Positions 7,698 through 15,075 of a stretch of DNA of 36,226 nucleotides are shown here, in pieces. The stretch comes from Trichococcus pasteurii (GTDB lineage: Bacteria > Bacillota > Bacilli > Lactobacillales > Aerococcaceae), in the NCBI RefSeq assembly GCF_900112935.1, contig NZ_FONM01000023.1:1-36226 (forward strand), written 5' to 3'. The notes below the pieces were generated by a model. That model had not been told where the DNA came from, did not search any database, and worked only from the letters and a program-made list of their open reading frames with translations. The number at the start of each line of letters is the position of its first letter. The stretch's first letter is position 1. The position numbers and the translations under genes were made by a program.

Positions 7698-8324
7698 TTG
7701 GAAGGTTATCACTTCAATAAGGAAGACTTCAACGTTTTTGACATTCAGGGACTCGATGAAAGGATGGCACGCATCCGCGAACGGATCCAGCCCAAATTCC
7801 GGCATTTCGCGGAAGCGGGGGCCCGCCTCATCGTTTCGGAAGAGGTGGCTGAGGCGGTTCCCGTGCATGTCGCCAAGCACCTGCGCCGCACGAAATATGC
7901 GCCCGAGAATACTTGGTGCGCCATCGGTGGGGATGCGAGGGGCTACAAGAAATATCCGCATTTCCAGATCGGGATTGCGAAAGAGGGGGTCAGCTTCTAC
8001 CTTTGCCTGATCGATCAACCCGTCAAAGAAAAAGAGATGGCTGCTGCTTTATTGGAGCGGATTCCGGAATTGGAGCAGTTGCCGCGTGATTACGTCGTTT
8101 CGGTCGATCATACCGTCCCGGCTGTGCTTCCGATAGAAGCGGTCGATTGGGAGCCTGTCCTGATCCGGCTGCGGGATGTGAAGAAGGCTGAACTGTTGGT
8201 CGGCCGCAAGTTGGCGCCTGCCGATCCGCGCCTGGAGACTGAAGAAGGCACACTCGCGGTTATGGAGGAGACTCTCCGTGAACTGTTGCCGATCTACCGC
8301 GCTTGTATGGAACAGTATCGATAG
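7698..8324 (+). CDS. yktB: UPF0637 (DUF1054) protein YktB
   Basis: About 208 residues of a conserved Firmicutes family of unknown function. I choose TTG 7698, 7 nt after AAAGAGGTG, over the in-frame ATG 7668. The latter overlaps the promoter, and family members begin close to the (Y/F)xFxxxDFxxF motif seen here as YHFNKEDFNVF. The next segment (GLDERMARIRERIQPKF) is also typical. The protein is soluble with no signal peptide. It is monocistronic, between its own promoter and a strong terminator. Confidence 0.82.
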   Translation: MEGYHFNKEDFNVFDIQGLDERMARIRERIQPKFRHFAEAGARLIVSEEVAEAVPVHVAKHLRRTKYAPENTWCAIGGDARGYKKYPHFQIGIAKEGVSFYLCLIDQPVKEKEMAAALLERIPELEQLPRDYVVSVDHTVPAVLPIEAVDWEPVLIRLRDVKKAELLVGRKLAPADPRLETEEGTLAVMEETLRELLPIYRACMEQYR

Positions 8325-8343
8325 GTGCGGAACCCAATACAAA

Positions 8344-8387
8344 CCAAAAAGGACCGAACGGCGTGAACGCTGTTCGGTCCTTTTTGG
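8344..8387 (+). terminator. Strong, symmetrical terminator after yktB
   Basis: A 20-bp stem, CCAAAAAGGACCGAAC continuing into GGCG, pairs with the mirrored strand around a TGAA loop. The A and T runs lie in the stem arms, so it may stop transcription from both directions. Confidence 0.85.
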
Positions 8388-8497
8388 CTTGGAAAATATT
8401 TTGAGCGTCCAAAACGTTGGCTAGCTTCACGGGTTAGCCCTTCGGAAAAAAGAATAAGGAACCCCTTGTCTCTGCGAGCCAAGACATACTGTTCGAC

Positions 8498-8571
8498 TTG
8501 TCATGGTTCTTGCCATCTTTGATGGCTTAGAAACATGATACAACTGACCGGTACGGTCACGTTGATTCCTT
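8498..8571. repeat. Structured repeat unit A
   Basis: Hairpin 1 is GCCATC 8512-8517 with GATGGC 8521-8526. The outer pairing is TTGTCATG with CATGATACAA. Hairpin 2 is CAAC-TGACCG 8541-8550 with CGGTCA-C-GTTG 8554-8564. CAAC/GTTG of hairpin 2 competes with the outer pairing TTG/CAA, so the unit could switch between two folds. Confidence 0.6.
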
Positions 8572-8613
8572 TGTTTCGGAAGTCTCTCAGCAATTGCGCT
8601 CTACGATGCTCAA

Positions 8614-8686
8614 TTGCATGGGAGTCTTAGGGATTCATCCCTTAGAGTCCCAGTACAAGGTGACCGTAGGGAACGTTGCGAGGCCA
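8614..8686. repeat. Structured repeat unit C, diverged
   Basis: It aligns to units A and B with a TTGCATG start, TCTT, hairpin AGGGAT 8629-8634 / ATCCCT 8637-8642, TAGAG, AGTACAAG, TGACCG and an ACGTTG end. Hairpin 1 is intact with different bases. Hairpin 2 is no longer well paired. Confidence 0.45.
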
Positions 8687-8697
8687 GATTTCCTAAA

Positions 8698-8770
8698 TTG
8701 TCATGACTCTTGCGATTTCAATCGCTTAGAGGCATGATACACTTGACCGATTAGGTCACAGTGTTTCCTT
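8698..8770. repeat. Structured repeat unit B
   Basis: Hairpin 1 is GCGATT 8712-8717 with AATCGC 8720-8725. Hairpin 2 is CACT-TGACC 8740-8748 with GGTCA-C-AGTG 8754-8763. It is offset from unit A by exactly 200 nt and differs from it by compensatory changes in both hairpins. Confidence 0.6.
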
Positions 8771-8809
8771 AAAGAAGGGCTGAACGAACCCGTTCCGCTT
8801 TTCCTGTAC

Positions 8810-8838
8810 AAAAAAAACGGCAAATTGCTTTGCCGTTT
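8810..8838 (-). terminator. Terminator of rpsD
   Basis: On the minus strand, AACGGCAAA pairs with TTTGCCGTT around a 4-nt loop, followed by a run of T residues about 25 nt after the rpsD stop codon. Confidence 0.88.
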
Positions 8839-8862
8839 CCTTGATGCTGCTCTCCGGGGAGA

Positions 8863-9474
8863 TTAGCCTAATTTGTTGTAGTATTCTACTACGAATGACT
8901 CATCGATTTCAGCTGGCAATTCTTCGCGAACTGGCAGACGGTTCAATGAACCTTCTAATTTTTCTTCGTCGAAAGTAATGAAGTCAGGACGTCCGAACAA
9001 AGCTTCAGCAGCTGCTTTAACAACTACCAAGTTTTTAGATTTTTCGCGCAAGCCGATTACTTGGCCGACTGATACTTCGTATGAAGGGATGTCAACACGT
9101 TTGCCATCGACAGTTACGTGACCGTGGTTAACTAATTGACGTGCTTGACGACGAGTAGAAGCCAAACCTAGACGGTAAACTACGTTATCCAAACGTTGTT
9201 CCAATAAGATCATGAAGTTAACACCTTGTTTACCTTCTTTGATTTTACCAGCTTTTTTGAATAAAGTTGCGAATTGACGTTCGTTCATACCGTACATGTG
9301 ACGCAATTTTTGTTTTTCTTGCAATTGCATAGCATATTCAGATAATTTTTTACGGTTGTTAGGGCCGTGTTGACCTGGAACGTATGGACGACGCTCCAAT
9401 TCTTTACCTGTTCCCAAAAGGGAGATTCCTAGACGACGAGCTTGTTTCCAACTTGGTCCTGTATAACGTGACAT
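8863..9474 (-). CDS. rpsD: 30S ribosomal protein S4
   Basis: A 203-residue primary assembly protein of the 30S subunit that binds the 5' domain of 16S rRNA. The N-terminus [19 protein letters not shown] is typical. The S4 RNA-binding domain spans about residues 93-155 ([31 protein letters not shown]). ATG is at 9474 with GGAGGAATTT upstream. The gene is monocistronic and divergent from ezrA. The 180-nt leader upstream has the features of the autoregulatory S4 leader, so expression is probably under S4 feedback. Codon use is that of a highly expressed gene. Confidence 0.98.
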   Translation of the reverse strand: MSRYTGPSWKQARRLGISLLGTGKELERRPYVPGQHGPNNRKKLSEYAMQLQEKQKLRHMYGMNERQFATLFKKAGKIKEGKQGVNFMILLEQRLDNVVYRLGLASTRRQARQLVNHGHVTVDGKRVDIPSYEVSVGQVIGLREKSKNLVVVKAAAEALFGRPDFITFDEEKLEGSLNRLPVREELPAEIDESFVVEYYNKLG

Positions 9475-9566
9475 AATAAAATTCCTCCAATAAATGTTTG
9501 ATTTTTGGAGTAAAATAAGAATGATAAGTCAGCAATGCGTGCAGTTGATCCTTCAATCTTCACCTT

Positions 9567-9646
9567 ATGCAGCCGCAAGGGTACGCAATTGAACCATCTT
9601 TCGATGGCGATGAACTGTTGACGCGGGTGCTTCTTTCTCGCTGCAT
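9567..9646 (-). ncRNA. Probable S4 autoregulatory mRNA leader of rpsD
   Basis: In the roughly 180-nt untranslated leader, ATGCAGC (9646-9640) pairs with GCTGCAT (9573-9567) as a long-range stem. The stem encloses a CCATC-GAAA-GATGG hairpin and single-stranded segments able to form a further helix. Bacillus rpsD is known to be repressed by S4 binding to a structured leader, and this position and architecture fit. The identification is by inference, not alignment. Confidence 0.6.
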
Positions 9647-9663
9647 TATTTTACACGAAGATT

Positions 9664-9692
9664 ATTGTACCAAACAAAAGAAGTTAATGCAA
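9664..9692 (-). promoter_or_regulatory. rpsD promoter
   Basis: On the minus strand, TTGCAT (9692-9687) and TACAAT (9669-9664) have 17-nt spacing. Transcription would start at about 9657, giving the long leader. Confidence 0.75.
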
Positions 9693-9782
9693 TGGAAAAG
9701 TGATGTTTTTCGGGCTTTGGTCAGTGCCGGAAGGCTTTCGCGATTCCAAGGCAAGGAATTAAGTTTCCATATAATTTTCTGG

Positions 9783-9811
9783 TTTCTGATTGGTTCTTTC
9801 TATGTTATACT
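9783..9811 (+). promoter_or_regulatory. Probable ezrA promoter
   Basis: TATACT at 9806-9811 has a weak -35 (TTTCTG, 9783-9788) at 17 nt, about 80 nt before the ezrA start. It is divergent from the rpsD promoter. Confidence 0.45.
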
Positions 9812-9889
9812 AAAAAATGAGATATATTGGGCGTTTTCAATTTTCAGATCAAATAAACGAAATTGTCGGAATAGGTGGAGGATTTATTG

Positions 9890-11608
9890 ATGGAGTTTAT
9901 ATATTGGTTAGTAGCGATAATATTGTTAGTGTTGATCGGGTACGGTGCGATCATGTACTTGACGAGGCAACAAGCGAATCGGATCAAAGAAATCGATGAG
10001 AAGAAACAAAAAGCGATGGCCATACCGGTGGCCGATAACCTGTTCACGTTGAAAAATATGAATTTGACAGGGCAAACGAAGCGCACGTATGAAAGTTGGC
10101 AAGCTACATGGCAGACCATCACGCGTTTTCAGTATCCGGAAATCGAGGCGGCGTTGGTCAGTGCGGAACAGTACATCCAACGCATGAATTTCATCAAGGC
10201 AAAGCAAGCCATTTCGCAAGCGGATCAATTGATCGACGAAACGAAAAACAGCGTTGAAAAAGTGAACAAGGCACTCGAAAAATTATTGGAAAGTGCGCAG
10301 GAAAACCGCAAAGAGTTGGAAGAAATCCAGGAACGCTACAATAAAATCCGCAAACAATTATTGGCGCACAGCTTTACATTCGGTCCGGCCATCGAAACGT
10401 TGGAAAAGAACCTGAATTACATGGAGTTGGATTTCACGAAATTCAACTCGTTGACGAACGAGGGCGACCATATGGAAGCCAAAGAAATCTTGTCGCGCAT
10501 CGAGCAGGATCTGCTGGTGATGGAAGAAGTCGTTGAAAAGATCCCTGAGCTGAACGAAAAAATCAAAACAGAGTATGAAGAACAAGTGAATGATCTGAAA
10601 GACGGCTACCAACGCTTGTTGGATGAGAAGTACATTTTCGAAGGTGTGGATGTCTCCGCTGAGATCGCTGCTGTCGAAAAAGAGATCCAGGAAGCAAAAG
10701 ATTCCATCGGCCTTGCCGACATCAATGAAGCCGGCAAGAAGATGGATAAGGTCGAACGCGACATCGAAGCGGTCTATGCCATCATGGAGAAAGAAATGGA
10801 AGCCAAGGATTTTGTGGGCCGTCATACAGCGAATCTGCAGAAGAAAATGGATCATGTCCTGCAGAGCAATCGCTATGTGCTGCTTGAAATCGACCGCGTC
10901 TCCCAGAATTACTTCTTGAATAAGAATGAATTGGGCCGCGCGCAAGAGTTCGAAGAGCAGCTGCTGAAGGAAAATGAAGCCTTGCGTTACTACGATAAGA
11001 TGATGAAGGAACATGAAATTTCCTACTCGGTTGTCCGCGAATATTACGAAAAAATCAGCCAACGCCTTTCGGAAATCGACAAGGAACAGTCTGAATTGGT
11101 CAGCAACCTCAGTGATTTGCGCAACCGCGAAAAGGAAATCAAGGACAGCATCGATCTTTACGAGTTGGATATGCGCAACATGAAACGGACCATCGAAAAA
11201 TACCATTTGCCTGGATTGCCGAAAGTCTATTTGGATCTTTTCTTCTCGGTCACGGACCGCATCGAGGATCTGGCTTCCAAATTGAACCGCGTGAAGATCG
11301 ATATGGACGAAATTGATGCGATTTCCAAGATGTGCGAAGAGGACATCGAAATGTTGGATAACCAAACCCAAGCGATTGTGGACAATGCAATGCTGACGGA
11401 GTATATGATCCAGTACGCAAACCGTTTCCGTCATTCGCATGTGGAGATCGAAAATGCCATCAACAAAGCGTTGGTGCTTTTCCATCGCGAATATGACTAC
11501 GAAGGTGCGTTGGAAGCCATCAAAATTCCGCTGAATCGCGTCGAAGCAGGGGCTGCCCGCAAAGTGGAAGAATCATACCAGGAAGAAAAAAATCGCCGCT
11601 ACTACTAA
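9890..11608 (+). CDS. ezrA: Septation ring formation regulator EzrA
   Basis: A 572-residue membrane protein with one N-terminal transmembrane helix (about residues 4-24) followed by a long, highly charged, spectrin-like coiled-coil cytoplasmic domain. EzrA binds FtsZ, prevents extra polar rings and links division to cell wall synthesis. I choose ATG 9890 because AGGTGGAG lies 8-9 nt before it. A GTG at 9875 falls inside that ribosome site. The length is close to Bacillus EzrA (562). In Bacillus the ezrA-nifZ-thiI neighbourhood near rpsD is the same, which supports the call. A terminator follows. Confidence 0.96.
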   Translation: MEFIYWLVAIILLVLIGYGAIMYLTRQQANRIKEIDEKKQKAMAIPVADNLFTLKNMNLTGQTKRTYESWQATWQTITRFQYPEIEAALVSAEQYIQRMNFIKAKQAISQADQLIDETKNSVEKVNKALEKLLESAQENRKELEEIQERYNKIRKQLLAHSFTFGPAIETLEKNLNYMELDFTKFNSLTNEGDHMEAKEILSRIEQDLLVMEEVVEKIPELNEKIKTEYEEQVNDLKDGYQRLLDEKYIFEGVDVSAEIAAVEKEIQEAKDSIGLADINEAGKKMDKVERDIEAVYAIMEKEMEAKDFVGRHTANLQKKMDHVLQSNRYVLLEIDRVSQNYFLNKNELGRAQEFEEQLLKENEALRYYDKMMKEHEISYSVVREYYEKISQRLSEIDKEQSELVSNLSDLRNREKEIKDSIDLYELDMRNMKRTIEKYHLPGLPKVYLDLFFSVTDRIEDLASKLNRVKIDMDEIDAISKMCEEDIEMLDNQTQAIVDNAMLTEYMIQYANRFRHSHVEIENAINKALVLFHREYDYEGALEAIKIPLNRVEAGAARKVEESYQEEKNRRYY

Positions 11609-11630
11609 ACACATAACCAATAAAAATGCA

Positions 11631-11659
11631 GGGGTCGGGACATTGTCTCGGCCCCTTTT
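11631..11659 (+). terminator. Terminator after ezrA
   Basis: GGGGTCGGGAC pairs with GTCTCGGCCCC (with G-U pairs) around ATT, followed by TTTT. Its core closely resembles the terminator after the cold-shock gene at 20940. Confidence 0.85.
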
Positions 11660-11703
11660 CCGATGCTGTCGGATGCGAACGGAAGAAATTTATGCCGGAT
11701 GCT

Positions 11704-11731
11704 TTTAATGGTCGGGCATTTTCTATATAAT
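11704..11731 (+). promoter_or_regulatory. Probable nifZ-thiI promoter
   Basis: A perfect -10 box TATAAT at 11726-11731 has a weak -35 (TTTAAT, 11704-11709) at 16 nt, about 50 nt before the nifZ start. Confidence 0.5.
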
Positions 11732-11783
11732 GGATAGGATGTCCCGAAGAGAGTGCAAAGTTATTAAGGAAGTGTAGATAAAG

Positions 11784-12920
11784 ATGATTTATTTTGACAA
11801 CAGTGCAACAACAAAAATGTATCCGGAGGTTTTGGATACTTACCGGAAGGTGAATGAACAATTTTTTGGCAATCCTTCCAGTCTGCACAGATTAGGCAAT
11901 GAAGCGGATGCTTTGCTTCAGCAATCGCGCAAACAGATTGCCCAATTGCTGGGTGCCCAGCCGGATGAAATTTTCTTCACCAGCGGTGGTACAGAGAGCG
12001 ACAACTGGGCAATCAAAGGCACCGCGATGGAGAAATTCGCTGCAGGGAAGCACATGATCGCTTCTTCGGTCGAACATCCTGCAGTCACCAAATCATTGGA
12101 GCAGTTGGAAAAGTTAGGGTTTGAAATCAGCTATTTGCCTGTCGACGCGAACGGAATTGTGTCCATCGAGGAGCTTGAGAAAGCGATAAGAAAAGATACG
12201 GTCCTGCTGAGCGTCATGGCCATCAATAATGAAGTCGGCAGCATCCAACCGATCGAAGCTATCGGCGAGTTGCTGGAAAATTATCCTTGGGTCCATTTCC
12301 ATGTTGATGCCGTGCAGGCTGTCGGTGAATGCGAGCCGCTGATCCGACATCCCCGTGTGGATCTCTTGTCGCTTTCAGCGCACAAATTCAACGGTCCCAA
12401 AGGCGTAGGCATCCTTTACAAGAAACATGGCAAACGGATCGCACCGCTGTTGACGGGAGGCGGGCAAGAATCGGGCATGCGCAGCACGACAGAGAATGTC
12501 GCAGGAGTCGCAGCGATGGCGAAAGCCTTGCGCATGACGCTTGAAAACAGCGCCTCAAGCCGTAAACAAGAACAGTTGGTTCGGAATAAGTTGGTTGCGG
12601 CCATTTCGGAATATGAGGATGTCCAAATCTTTTCGCCTGAAGATGGCGCCGGCCATATCCTCTGTTTTGCCATGAAAGGCGTCAGGGGAGAAGTGATGGT
12701 CCATGCTTTCGAAAGCCAAGGCATTTTCATTTCAACCACCAGCGCCTGCTCAAGCAGAAAGAAAGGCACTCCCTATACGTTGGGATCGATGGGCGTGCCG
12801 GTTTCCTGGAGCCAGTGTGCGGTCAGGATAAGCCTTTCCGGCGAGAATACGGAAGCGGAAGCGGAATCCTTCATTGAACATTTCCGGACGCTGCATGAAC
12901 AGTTCCAAAAGATACAATAG
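11784..12920 (+). CDS. nifZ: Cysteine desulfurase for tRNA thiolation (NifS/IscS family)
   Basis: A 378-residue PLP enzyme that takes sulfur from L-cysteine and passes it on as persulfide. The N-terminus YFDNSATT is typical. The PLP lysine is Lys201 in SAHKFNGPKG. The mobile catalytic cysteine is Cys322 in STTSACSSRKKG. It lies 29 nt upstream of thiI, as in Bacillus, where NifZ (YtbJ) serves ThiI in making 4-thiouridine in tRNA, so I infer this dedicated role over general Fe-S assembly. No isc or suf scaffold gene is nearby. The ATG follows AAGGAAGTG. Confidence 0.92.
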   Translation: MIYFDNSATTKMYPEVLDTYRKVNEQFFGNPSSLHRLGNEADALLQQSRKQIAQLLGAQPDEIFFTSGGTESDNWAIKGTAMEKFAAGKHMIASSVEHPAVTKSLEQLEKLGFEISYLPVDANGIVSIEELEKAIRKDTVLLSVMAINNEVGSIQPIEAIGELLENYPWVHFHVDAVQAVGECEPLIRHPRVDLLSLSAHKFNGPKGVGILYKKHGKRIAPLLTGGGQESGMRSTTENVAGVAAMAKALRMTLENSASSRKQEQLVRNKLVAAISEYEDVQIFSPEDGAGHILCFAMKGVRGEVMVHAFESQGIFISTTSACSSRKKGTPYTLGSMGVPVSWSQCAVRISLSGENTEAEAESFIEHFRTLHEQFQKIQ

Positions 12921-12949
12921 AATAACTCACTGATTGGAAGAGAATATAA

Positions 12950-14164
12950 ATGGAAACGCACATTCAAATCCGCTTTGGCGAATTGTCGACCAAAGGGAAA
13001 AATAAAAAACGTTTTGTCCAGCAATTGGCGCAAAATGTCAGGATGGTCACAAAGGATCATCCGGAGATCAAAATCAAACCCGAGCATGATTTTATGTTGT
13101 TGGAATTGAACGGAGCTGATGAGGCAGTCATTATCGACCGCTTAAAGCATGTGTTCGGCATCCAAAACTACTCGCCGGTCTATCTCGTTTCGCGTGATCT
13201 CAATGAAGTGAAAAGGGTTTTGGTGGAGTTGCTTGCCAAAATGGAGACGGCCGGAAAGACATTCAAAATAGCCACGCGCCGTTCGGATCATGACTATGAG
13301 CATGACACGACCTTCATGAATGCCGAGCTGGGGGCAACCGTACTGGGTGCATTTCCTGGCATTTCGGTCAAGATGAAGCAACCGGACATCCTTGTGCGGG
13401 TAGACATCAAGACCAGCGGCATCATGCTCAGCACGCAAACCTACCAGGGTGCTGGCGGTTTGCCTGTCGGTTCCAGCGGCAGAGGCATGCTCATGCTTTC
13501 CGGTGGCATCGATTCGCCAGTGGCTGGGTATCTTGCCATGAAACGCGGCGTAAAGATTGAGGCGATCCACTTCCACAGTCCGCCTTACACAAGTCCGCAA
13601 GCCTTGCAGAAAGCCAAAGATCTGGCTGCCAAATTGACTAAATTCGGCGGTGAAATCCAGTTCATCGAAGTTCCGTTCACAGAAATCCAGGAAGAAATCA
13701 AAGAGAAAGTGCCGGCGGATTATCTGATGACGATCACGCGCCGGATGATGATGCGGATCACGGATGCCATCAGAGCGGAACGCAAAGGGCTGGCTATCTT
13801 TAATGGAGAATCTTTGGCCCAAGTCGCTTCCCAGACGCTGGAGAGTATGATTGCCATCAATGATGTCACAACGACGCCGATCATTCGTCCTGTCGCAACG
13901 ATGGACAAACTGGAAATCATCGAATTGGCGCAGAAAATCGATACCTTTGATTTGTCGGTGCAACCGTTCGAAGACTGCTGCACGATTTTTGCGCCGCCGT
14001 CACCAAAAACGAAACCGCATTTGGGTAAGGCCAGACGTTTTGAAGCGCTCCTTGATGTTGAACCGCTCGTGGCACGTGCGGTTGCGGGCATTGTAGTGTC
14101 GAGCATAACCGGCCGGGAGGACACCGCCAGCCAGGACGAGGCACTCTTTTCGGATTTGCTGTAA
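12950..14164 (+). CDS. thiI: tRNA 4-thiouridine synthase ThiI
   Basis: A 404-residue enzyme that adenylates U8 of tRNA and inserts sulfur. It has an N-terminal ferredoxin-like region and THUMP RNA-binding domain (about residues 60-165), then the PP-loop ATPase domain with SGGIDS at residues 184-189. It ends after the PP-loop domain and lacks the C-terminal rhodanese domain of the E. coli enzyme. This is usual in Firmicutes, where sulfur comes directly from the partner desulfurase encoded just upstream. The [17 protein letters not shown] stretch is conserved in the family. The start follows GGAAGAG. Confidence 0.96.
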   Translation: METHIQIRFGELSTKGKNKKRFVQQLAQNVRMVTKDHPEIKIKPEHDFMLLELNGADEAVIIDRLKHVFGIQNYSPVYLVSRDLNEVKRVLVELLAKMETAGKTFKIATRRSDHDYEHDTTFMNAELGATVLGAFPGISVKMKQPDILVRVDIKTSGIMLSTQTYQGAGGLPVGSSGRGMLMLSGGIDSPVAGYLAMKRGVKIEAIHFHSPPYTSPQALQKAKDLAAKLTKFGGEIQFIEVPFTEIQEEIKEKVPADYLMTITRRMMMRITDAIRAERKGLAIFNGESLAQVASQTLESMIAINDVTTTPIIRPVATMDKLEIIELAQKIDTFDLSVQPFEDCCTIFAPPSPKTKPHLGKARRFEALLDVEPLVARAVAGIVVSSITGREDTASQDEALFSDLL

Positions 14165-14186
14165 TCCGCTTTGCATGAGCGTATCC

Positions 14187-14216
14187 TTACCATAAATCAC
14201 TGCTTATCTGTATAAT
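14187..14216 (+). promoter_or_regulatory. tpx promoter
   Basis: TTACCA at 14187-14192 and TATAAT at 14211-14216 are spaced 18 nt, with a TG directly before the -10 region (extended type). Confidence 0.65.
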
Positions 14217-14248
14217 GAAAGTACTATCGGATTAGGGGGAATGTTTTC

Positions 14249-14743
14249 ATGCAAGTGACATTAAAAGGTGAAATTGTTGAAGTTTTAGGGAATCAGCCCG
14301 TAGTCGGGGAGAAGGCGCCGGCATTTTCGTTGTACAACACAGAAGACGAAAAGGTATCCTTGTATGATTTGCGCGGTTCGGTTGTCTTGATCAGCGTATT
14401 CCCGGACATCAACACAAGCGTTTGCGACAAACAAACACGCAAATTCAACGAGACGGCAGCAAACATCGAAGGTTTGACACTGTTGTCGGTTTCGAAAAAT
14501 ACAAAAGAAGAATTGATCAACTGGTGCTCGGCAAACGGCATCGATATGCAGATGCTGCATGACGATGCAGGCGAGTTTGGGGAAGCTTATGGACTGAAAG
14601 TTCCCAAATTAGGCAACAAGTTGGCCCGCAGCGTATTCGTCATCGACAAGGAAGGCGTCCTTTCCTATATGGAGATCGTCCCTGAAATCGCGACGGAGCC
14701 GGATGAGGAAGCAGCATTGGCAGCTGCCAAAAAATTACTTTAA
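14249..14743 (+). CDS. tpx: Thiol peroxidase, atypical 2-Cys peroxiredoxin
   Basis: A 164-residue peroxiredoxin that reduces hydroperoxides using thioredoxin. The peroxidatic cysteine is Cys59 in TSVCDKQTRKF and the resolving cysteine is Cys93 in NWCSANG, the pair that marks the Tpx subgroup. The ATG follows AGGGGGA. It is monocistronic with its own promoter. No PerR-like operator is obvious. Confidence 0.96.
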   Translation: MQVTLKGEIVEVLGNQPVVGEKAPAFSLYNTEDEKVSLYDLRGSVVLISVFPDINTSVCDKQTRKFNETAANIEGLTLLSVSKNTKEELINWCSANGIDMQMLHDDAGEFGEAYGLKVPKLGNKLARSVFVIDKEGVLSYMEIVPEIATEPDEEAALAAAKKLL

Positions 14744-14748
14744 TCGCA

Positions 14749-14777
14749 TTGAGATTTCAATGAAAAGGTGCTAAACT
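14749..14777 (+). promoter_or_regulatory. Promoter of the valS T-box transcript
   Basis: TTGAGA at 14749-14754 and TAAACT at 14772-14777 have 17-nt spacing, immediately upstream of the T-box leader. Confidence 0.55.
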
Positions 14778-14794
14778 AGTGAAGTATAAATAAA

Positions 14795-15038
14795 GCATCG
14801 ATCAAGAAGAGTAGCTTACCCGGAACCACACAAGAGAGAAAAGCGTTTGGTGAAAGCTTTTTTGGGGAAGGAAAGTGAAGTAGCTTGTGAGCAAGTTGTG
14901 TGAAGGTCTGTGGACTGGGTAGCGCAGCTCGGAGTATTCTCCGTTATCAAAAAGAGAGACAGGAATCAGATTCCTGTAATTTAGGTGGTACCGCGATTCA
15001 TATCGTCCTGCATATTCATATGCAGGGCGTTTTTTTTC
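14795..15038 (+). ncRNA. T-box leader of valS, valine specifier GUC
   Basis: The T-box sequence AATTTAGGTGGTACCGCG lies at 14978-14995. It is followed by the terminator stem CGTCCTGCATA / TATGCAGGGCG and eight T residues (15004-15038). Stem I is anchored by GCTTACCC with GGGTAGC and CACACAA with TTGTGTG. On its 3' side the segment GAAG-GTC places GUC, a valine codon, in the specifier position, matching the downstream gene. Uncharged tRNA-Val is expected to stabilise the antiterminator and switch valS on. Confidence 0.92.
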
Positions 15039-15075
15039 GCAACAAATCAATGAAAAAGAGAGAGGGAGTGGCTGA

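Larger units (their letters stand above)
8390..8800. repeat. Unassigned region of structured direct repeats (candidate ncRNA or hairpin element)
   Basis: No coding gene is seen between the yktB terminator and the rpsD terminator. Two units, 8498-8571 and 8698-8770, begin with the same TTGTCATG and lie exactly 200 nt apart. A diverged third unit starts at 8614. Each unit has hairpin 1 flanked by TCTT and TTAGA, then CATGATACA, then hairpin 2 (TGACC...GGTCA). Stems differ between units in a paired way: GCCATC/GATGGC versus GCGATT/AATCGC, CAAC/GTTG versus CACT/AGTG, and TTCT/AGAA versus CTCT/AGAG. Other helices are GCAATTG 8590-8596 with CAATTGC 8611-8617, and GGCTAG with GTTAGCC near 8419-8438. 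The strand is unknown. I cannot match it to a named family. BOX-like repeat elements and a large structured RNA are both possible. Confidence 0.6.

Noticed and set aside
8498-8770. CRISPR-like array from the direct repeats
   Set aside because: Only two good units 200 nt apart and one diverged unit, unequal spacing, no short spacers and no cas genes.
9567-9890. 107-residue plus-strand ORF
   Set aside because: It is antisense to the structured rpsD leader and promoter, has no ribosome site, and its end overlaps the ezrA start region.
10358-11485. 375-residue minus-strand ORF opposite ezrA
   Set aside because: A shadow of the heptad-rich ezrA coding strand; no ribosome site, and the translated sequence is unusually rich in Phe, His and Asp.
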